Positions 34,320-39,233 of a stretch of DNA of 39,233 nucleotides are shown piece by piece (the first letter of the stretch is position 1; the number at the start of each line of letters is the position of its first letter). Location: contig JAKSCC010000267.1 of assembly GCA_022360815.1 (NCBI GenBank), positions 1 through 39,233 on the forward strand, in the 5' to 3' direction. The stretch comes from Desulfobacterales bacterium (GTDB taxonomy: Bacteria > Desulfobacterota > Desulfobacteria > Desulfobacterales > Desulfolunaceae). Below the pieces are notes generated by a model. The model did no database searches, was not told where the DNA came from, and was given only the letters and a program-made list of their open reading frames with translations. A program made the translations under genes and the position numbers.

Positions 34320-36029
34320 ATGAAACAAAAACATACCAAAGATAAACATTTCGAGCCCAAATGGCGAGACACTCCCCCCAAAAAAGGCAGCTGGAGATCC
34401 ATCTTCAAGTGGGGCGACCCCAAGGGATTCAAACACCCCAATCCAAAACTTTATGCGCTTCTTAAAGAGACCTTTGATCTCTCAGACGCCGATTTCAAAA
34501 CGCCACGCCTTGTGGGAGACGAACCCGTCCAGACAAAAGAAAGAACCCCTTTTGATGAAACGACCATCGCCCTTTTCAAAGAGATCGTGGGCGACGAGAA
34601 CATCTCCACCTCAGACTACGACCGCATTCGATTCTCTTATGGAAGAACCATGGAGGAAATTTTTGAACTTCGCCAGGGAACCCCGGAGAATGTGACCGGC
34701 CTTGTGGTGCATCCCCGCACCCAAGAGGAGGTACAAAAGGTCGTTACCTTCTGCCATGAAAAGAAGATCCCCCTGCATGTCTACGGAGGTGGAAGCTCTG
34801 TTACCTTAGGCCTTACCCCAAAAAAGGATGGGGTAACCCTTGTGATGTGCACCCACATGACACGGGTTATAGAGTTCAACGAGACCAACCAAACCATCAC
34901 TGTGGAGAGCGGGATCTTCGGGCCAGCCCTTGAAGAACTTTTGAACAACGCCCCAGATCGATTCAATGCAAAACACGCCTACACCTGCGGCCATTTTCCC
35001 CAATCCTTTGAATACTCCTCGGTGGGAGGGTGGATTGTGACCAAAGGGTCTGGACAACAGTCCTCCTACTATGGCGATGCCGTGGATCTGGTCATGGGTC
35101 AGACCTGCGTCACCCCAGCAGGGGTGATCACCACCTTGGACTACCCCAGCACTGCCACCGGCCCCATGCTCAACGATATTTTAAAGGGAAGCGAAGGAAC
35201 CTTTGGCGTGCTCACCAGTGTCACCTTGCGTATCTTTCGAAAAACCCCTCAAACCACGCGAAGGTTCAGCTATATCTTCCCCACCTGGAAAGATGCCGTC
35301 AACGCCACCCGAGAAATTTCGCAAACCGAATGCGGAATGCCATCGGTCTTCCGCATCTCAGACCCCGAAGAGACCTTGATCGGCCTTAAGCAACACGGCA
35401 TTGACGGCACCTTTGTTGACACCCTTATCACCAAAAAGGGATACCTTCCCATGCAGCGCTGCCTTCTTATCGGGCAATCCGACGGCGAGAAGGGGTTCAC
35501 CAAAAATGTGGCCAAAAATGTTCGCCGTGTCGCCAAGGCAAACGGTGCCATGAGTCTGACAGGGTACCCGGTAAAGATGTGGGAAAAAAGCCGCTTCAGC
35601 GACCCCTACCTCAGGGAAGACTTAAACGACTATGGAATCATCATCGACACCCTTGAAACCGGGGTCAAATGGGACAACCTGCATGCGGTCCATATGGGGG
35701 TCCGGGCTTACATCAAAGAGCGTCCCCAGACCATCTGTATGACCCACTCGTCACACATATACCCCCAGGGAACCAACCTCTACTTCATCTTCATCGCCAA
35801 ATTTGCAACCCATGAAGAGTATTTGAACTTTCACCGAGGCCTCATCGACTCCATTGAAAAAAACGGAGGAACCCTCTCGCATCACCATGGCGTGGGACGC
35901 ATGATGGCACCCTTGATGGAGCGTCACCTTGGAAAAGAGCAAATGGAGGCATTAAGGGCTTTAAAACAACACTTTGACCCACATACCATCATGAACCCTG
36001 GAGGGACTCTGGGGCTGGACCGCGAATAA
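34320..36029 (+). CDS. FAD-linked oxidase, alkylglycerone-phosphate-synthase-like
   Basis: 569 residues from the ATG at 34320, chosen by AAGGAG 8 nt upstream; the frame is open back to 34107 inside the kinase gene. FAD-binding blocks: PLHVYGGGSSVTLGL (151-165), HFPQSFEYSSVGGWIVTKGSGQQSSYYGDAVDLV, GSEGTFGVLTSVTLRI. Near the end are LSHHHGVGRMMAPL (His triad at about 521-523, as in alkyl-DHAP synthase) and HTIMNPGGTLGL. The N-terminal WGDPKGF and MEEIFELRQG parts also resemble AGPS. That enzyme swaps the acyl chain of acyl-DHAP for a fatty alcohol, the first ether-lipid step. Other members of this oxidase family act on D-lactate or glycolate, but the HHH motif and order favour AGPS. Confidence 0.82.
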   Translation: MKQKHTKDKHFEPKWRDTPPKKGSWRSIFKWGDPKGFKHPNPKLYALLKETFDLSDADFKTPRLVGDEPVQTKERTPFDETTIALFKEIVGDENISTSDYDRIRFSYGRTMEEIFELRQGTPENVTGLVVHPRTQEEVQKVVTFCHEKKIPLHVYGGGSSVTLGLTPKKDGVTLVMCTHMTRVIEFNETNQTITVESGIFGPALEELLNNAPDRFNAKHAYTCGHFPQSFEYSSVGGWIVTKGSGQQSSYYGDAVDLVMGQTCVTPAGVITTLDYPSTATGPMLNDILKGSEGTFGVLTSVTLRIFRKTPQTTRRFSYIFPTWKDAVNATREISQTECGMPSVFRISDPEETLIGLKQHGIDGTFVDTLITKKGYLPMQRCLLIGQSDGEKGFTKNVAKNVRRVAKANGAMSLTGYPVKMWEKSRFSDPYLREDLNDYGIIIDTLETGVKWDNLHAVHMGVRAYIKERPQTICMTHSSHIYPQGTNLYFIFIAKFATHEEYLNFHRGLIDSIEKNGGTLSHHHGVGRMMAPLMERHLGKEQMEALRALKQHFDPHTIMNPGGTLGLDRE

Positions 36030-36060
36030 CTAAGCGTCCTCCATCGCTTCTTTTAAACTC

Positions 36061-36100
36061 AAAAAAAAGAGAGGGTGGAAACTGTGCCCCACCCCCTCTT
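36061..36100 (-). terminator. Intrinsic terminator, minus strand
   Basis: Arms AAGAGAGGGTGG (36067-36078) and CCACCCCCTCTT (36089-36100) pair at 11 of 12 positions. On minus the hairpin runs into eight T (36061-36068). It would end minus-strand RNA coming from meaB or from the structured block, not the plus-strand gene that stops 31 nt before it. Confidence 0.7.
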
Positions 36101-36380
36101 AAGACGGGCTGACTGCCATGGTGCGCGAGGCAGTTGCGGCCTGAGGTGAGCCCCCGGCCTGAATCCGTACAAGTGCCAATACCCCTCCAGGCGACAGACA
36201 CGCCCCTGGATGGCCTTTACAATTCCGGCCGGAGAGGCTCCTATCTCATTTTACACACCCCATAGGTAACATCAGGATTTTTTCCCATACATTTGAGGTC
36301 ATTACACCATAGACCCATATCCATTTTTAACATATATTCATCATTAAAGTATTTCCCCTCATCAACAGCATTCCCCCTTA

Positions 36381-36417
36381 GAAAGCAGGCGGACTTTCCC
36401 AGAGTCCGCCTGCTTTC
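36381..36417 (+). terminator. Perfect 15-bp hairpin, probable plus-strand terminator
   Basis: GAAAGCAGGCGGACT (36381-36395) and its exact complement (36403-36417) enclose a 7-nt loop. On plus, GTTTGTGCTTTT follows; on minus no T run follows. It probably stops transcription from the flavoprotein operon before it meets meaB. Confidence 0.6.
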
Positions 36418-36448
36418 GTTTGTGCTTTTATCGCAAGACGAAAACCCA

Positions 36449-37417
36449 TCATGGGTTGTATTTTTGAAGGATATGACGGGCCGCCTGGCGGGGAGCAAAA
36501 GAGCCCGCCATAATCCCATCCAAAAGAGAGTCTACCTCTCCTGCAATCAAAGGGTCTGAGCTAAATTGCGTAACAAGTCCCTTCTTTACCTCCTCCCAAA
36601 ACCACGCCACACTCTGCTCACCTCGACGCTGGGAAAGGATTCCAGATCGTTGAATCACCTCGTGGCGGGCAAAAAGACGATTGGCCATTTCAAATATGCC
36701 ATGGCCGGTTAGAGCACTTGTGGTAATGACAGGCACCTTTTCGTCGCGTAAAAAAAGGGAAAGAGCATTCTCGTAAGACTGCCGGGCCTTTTCAGCGGCC
36801 TTCTTATTGTCGCCATCGGCCTTGGTGATGGCCACCATGTCGGCCAGCTCCATAATGCCGCGCTTGATCCCCTGAATCTCGTCTCCAGCACCAGCCAGCA
36901 TCAAAAGAAGAAAATGATCCACCATCCCTTTGACGGCTGTCTCCGATTGCCCCACCCCCACGGTCTCCACCACAATCACGTCAAACCCAGCCGCTTCACA
37001 AGCCACCATCGCTTCTCGAGTGCGTGAAGCCACCCCACCCAAAGTTCCCCCCGAAGGAGAGGGACGAATAAAAGCCGAAGGTGATTGCGTGAGCTTCTCC
37101 ATGCGGGTTTTGTCACCCAAAATACTCCCCTGGCTCAATGTACTGGAAGGATCAACAGCAAGCACCGCCACCTTATGACCGCGCCCAATCAACTCTTGCC
37201 CGAAGGCTTCAATAAAACTCGATTTGCCCACACCTGGAACCCCGGTAACGCCCAGGCGTAAGGAGCCACCAGCATGGGGCAAAAGCCCCTTCATCACCTT
37301 AGACGCCACCCCCTCATGGCTTTTAAGCCCGCTTTCAAAAAGGGTAATGCTTCGAGCCAAAGCCCTGCGATTCCCCTTTAAAACCCCTGAAATAAGCGCG
37401 TCGGCGTCATACACCAT
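36449..37417 (-). CDS. meaB: Methylmalonyl-CoA mutase-associated GTPase MeaB
   Basis: 322 residues, normal for MeaB/ArgK. Walker A GVTGVPGVGKSS (56-67), VLAVDPSSTLSQGSILGDKTRM, FIRPSPSGGTLGGVASRTRE, FDVIVVETVGVGQSE and the base-recognition motif ITKADGDN are typical of the family. MeaB uses GTP to guard cofactor loading and protect methylmalonyl-CoA mutase from inactivation. It follows the mutase gene on the same strand after a probable terminator. AAGGAT lies 7 nt before the ATG at 37417. Confidence 0.95.
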   Translation of the reverse strand: MVYDADALISGVLKGNRRALARSITLFESGLKSHEGVASKVMKGLLPHAGGSLRLGVTGVPGVGKSSFIEAFGQELIGRGHKVAVLAVDPSSTLSQGSILGDKTRMEKLTQSPSAFIRPSPSGGTLGGVASRTREAMVACEAAGFDVIVVETVGVGQSETAVKGMVDHFLLLMLAGAGDEIQGIKRGIMELADMVAITKADGDNKKAAEKARQSYENALSLFLRDEKVPVITTSALTGHGIFEMANRLFARHEVIQRSGILSQRRGEQSVAWFWEEVKKGLVTQFSSDPLIAGEVDSLLDGIMAGSFAPRQAARHILQKYNP

Positions 37418-37450
37418 TGTGGCTATCCTTTACTTTCTTCGGTATCTACC

Positions 37451-37507
37451 AAACAAAACAAGGGCAAGGCCCTTTCGCTCGGCATTCAGCCTAAGGCCCT
37501 ACCCTTG
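37451..37507 (-). terminator. Hairpin with T-rich tail between mutase and meaB
   Basis: On minus, the arm at 37492-37507 (CAAGGG..GGGCCTT) pairs with the arm at 37459-37474 (AAGGGCC..CCCTTG) with small internal mismatches, then TTTTGTTT follows. It probably lowers read-through from the mutase into meaB, so less GTPase than mutase is made. Confidence 0.55.
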
Positions 37508-37528
37508 CCTTTGGTGACCTGCAAATGA

Positions 37529-39233
37529 TCAACCGGCCATCAATGCGTTAAGAATTCGATTGGCCGATTCGGTAACCGGGGTTCCTGGACCAAAAATATC
37601 GCTGACACCCGCTTCTTCCAGCATGGGATAGTCACCGGGTGGAATCACACCACCTGCAAAGACCGCAATATCAAAAGCCCCCTGCCCTTTCAGGGCCGTG
37701 ATAAGCTCGGGCACCAGCACCTTATGCCCGGCAGCCAAAGTGGAGACCCCCACGGCATGGACATCGTTCTCCACAGCCATACGAGCCGCCTCTTCCGGGG
37801 TCTGAAACATGGGAGAAAGGTCCACATCAAACCCAAAATCGGCGTAGGCGGTGGCAATCACCTTCACACCTCGATCGTGCCCATCCTGGCCCATTTTGGT
37901 AAGAAGAACCCGAGGCCGGCGCCCCTGTTTCTCAGCAAAGGCGTCGGTCCGTGCCCGCAGCGTCTCGACCACTTCGGTATCCCCCATAGCCCCGGCATAG
38001 GCCCCTGAGATACACCGAGTGGTTGCTATAAAACGACCGAAAACGCTCTCCAAAGCATTGGACACCTCGCCCACAGTGGCTCGAGCACGCATGGCAGGAA
38101 TAACAGCTTCCAAAAGATTGCCCCCTTCCTTTGCGCAGCGCGTCACATTTTCAAGGGCTCTCTCCACCTCGGCTTTGTTGCGGCCTTTTCGAAGGGACTC
38201 AAGGCGTTCCACTTGCTCGGTGCGAATGGAAGCCGGTACTTCCAGCACCTCAATGGGAGGCTCCTCTTCAATCTGGTACTTGTTGACCCCCACGATGGTC
38301 TCTAGGCCCTGGTCAATGCGCGCTTGACGCCGAGCAGCCGACTCTTCAATACGCATCTTGGGCATCCCAGACTCAATGGCCTTGGCCATGCCACCCAATT
38401 CTTCCACCTCTTTGATGATCTTCCGAGATCCATCGATAATCTTCTGGGTGAGAGACTCCACATAGTAGGAACCGGCCAAAGGATCCACCACATTGCAAAC
38501 CCCGCTCTCCTCTTGAACGATGATCTGGGTGTTTCTCGCCACACGGGCCGAAAGCTCTGTGGGAAGCCCCACCGCCTCATCAAACGCGTTGGTGTGAAGG
38601 GATTGTGTGCCGCCCAAAACCGCAGACAGACACTCCAGGGTGGTTCGAATAATATTGTTGTAGGGGTCTTGTTGGGTAAGGCTCCAACCCGAAGTTTGAC
38701 AGTGGGTCCGCAGCATGGACGACTTCGAATTCTTGGGTTCAAATCGGCTCATCAGCTCGGCCCAAAGGAAGCGGGCAGCCCGCAGCATGGCAATCTCCAT
38801 GAAAAAGTTCATGCCGATGCCGAAGAAAAACGACAGTCGTGGCGCAAAAGCGTCGATATCCAGACCGGCTTTAAGCGCGGCGCGTACGTACTCAATCCCG
38901 TCGGCCAGGGTGAAGGCGGTTTGCAGCACCGAATCGGCACCGGCCTCCATCATATGGTAACCGCTGATGCTCACTGTGTTGAATTTGGGCATGTGCGACG
39001 AGCAGTAGCCGATGATGTCGGCCACGATACGCATGGACGGCTCCGGCGGGTAGATATAGGTGTTGCGCGTCAGGTACTCCTTTAAAATATCGTTCTGGAT
39101 GTTCCCGGTCAGTTTTTCCTGACTCACGCCCTGCTCTTCAGCGGCCACAATGTAGCCAGCCAGAACCGGAAGCACGGCCCCGTTCATGGTCATGGAGACG
39201 CTCATGGCATCCAGGGGGATGCCGTCAAACAGA
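37529..39233 (-). CDS. Methylmalonyl-CoA mutase, catalytic subunit (partial, 5' end cut)
   Basis: The reading frame enters from the window edge ([25 protein letters not shown]) and runs 568 codons to the stop at 37529. Mutase-domain blocks: [76 protein letters not shown]. The C-terminal B12 domain has [15 protein letters not shown], whose His is the lower cobalt ligand, and later [10 protein letters not shown] and FGPGTP. The enzyme interconverts methylmalonyl-CoA and succinyl-CoA, as in propionate oxidation by sulfate reducers. Fused mutase and B12 domains are typical of the large/catalytic subunit. meaB follows. Confidence 0.95.
   Translation of the reverse strand, partial: LFDGIPLDAMSVSMTMNGAVLPVLAGYIVAAEEQGVSQEKLTGNIQNDILKEYLTRNTYIYPPEPSMRIVADIIGYCSSHMPKFNTVSISGYHMMEAGADSVLQTAFTLADGIEYVRAALKAGLDIDAFAPRLSFFFGIGMNFFMEIAMLRAARFLWAELMSRFEPKNSKSSMLRTHCQTSGWSLTQQDPYNNIIRTTLECLSAVLGGTQSLHTNAFDEAVGLPTELSARVARNTQIIVQEESGVCNVVDPLAGSYYVESLTQKIIDGSRKIIKEVEELGGMAKAIESGMPKMRIEESAARRQARIDQGLETIVGVNKYQIEEEPPIEVLEVPASIRTEQVERLESLRKGRNKAEVERALENVTRCAKEGGNLLEAVIPAMRARATVGEVSNALESVFGRFIATTRCISGAYAGAMGDTEVVETLRARTDAFAEKQGRRPRVLLTKMGQDGHDRGVKVIATAYADFGFDVDLSPMFQTPEEAARMAVENDVHAVGVSTLAAGHKVLVPELITALKGQGAFDIAVFAGGVIPPGDYPMLEEAGVSDIFGPGTPVTESANRILNALMAG

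Larger units (their letters stand above)
36030..36448. other. Convergent intergenic region with GC-rich multi-stem block
   Basis: 419 nt between convergent genes, without a supported gene. From 36112 to 36238 it is GC-rich with several stems: ACTGCC/GGCAGT (36112-36117/36129-36134), TCCAGG/CCTGGA (36186-36191/36205-36210), GCCT/AGGC (36213-36216/36235-36238) around the palindrome CCGGCCGG. From 36240 to 36380 it is AT-rich. A minus-strand frame near 36243-36332 could encode a 30-residue peptide with three Cys, but it lacks a good ribosome site. Nothing matches a riboswitch class I know. Confidence 0.4.

Noticed and set aside
36101-36240. Cobalamin riboswitch near the B12-dependent mutase
   Set aside because: It lies downstream of meaB, not before a gene, and the conserved B12-box text is absent.
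1-39233. tRNA, rRNA, CRISPR, IS elements or attachment sites
   Set aside because: None seen: no tandem spaced repeats, no transposase or integrase text, no direct repeats flanking the eCIS cluster.

Overview
The window looks like a chromosomal segment of a Gram-negative anaerobe, most likely a Desulfobacterota (delta-proteobacterial, sulfate-reducer-like) bacterium. This is inferred from moderate GC, signal peptides and periplasmic binding proteins, a sigma-54 enhancer-binding protein, a methylmalonyl-CoA mutase/MeaB pair, and a FadR/GlpD/alkylglycerone-phosphate-synthase-like lipid locus. There is no rRNA, tRNA, CRISPR array, integrase or transposase that I can support.

Layout. (1) 1-6393, minus strand: a transport/sensing operon. 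It holds an ABC-type binding domain fused through a Cys-loop-receptor-like beta domain to an MscS channel, an SLC13-type carrier with an N-terminal cNMP-binding-like domain, an orphan substrate-binding protein, and the start of a D-2-hydroxyacid dehydrogenase (cut by the edge). (2) 6437-23218, minus strand: a compact extracellular contractile injection system (eCIS, Afp/PVC-like). In transcription order it encodes tail terminator (DUF4255), an unknown protein, sheath, tube, second tube protein, DUF5908, LysM adaptor, VgrG-like spike, PAAR tip, gp25, large baseplate J protein, small fibre-like protein, second baseplate protein, and finally an AT-rich cargo gene. A sigma-54 promoter and a terminator/inverted repeat lie just upstream, and next to them is a sigma-54 activator without a sensor domain (23496-24488). 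No AAA+ ATPase and no tape-measure gene are visible in the cluster.

(3) 24802-29758, minus strand: an RluA-type pseudouridine synthase, a secreted endonuclease/exonuclease/phosphatase-fold protein, and a membrane-anchored divergent protein kinase. (4) 30010-36029: a FadR-controlled glycerolipid locus, with glpD and fadR on minus and an FGGY kinase and an alkyl-DHAP-synthase-like flavoprotein on plus. (5) 36030-36448: a convergent intergenic region with two terminator-like hairpins and a GC-rich multi-stem block of unknown nature. (6) 36449-39233, minus strand: meaB and the catalytic subunit of methylmalonyl-CoA mutase (cut by the edge).

The most interesting items are the reduced eCIS operon with its sigma-54 switch and its papain-like cargo candidate, and the binding-protein/receptor-domain/MscS chimera that may be a ligand-gated channel.
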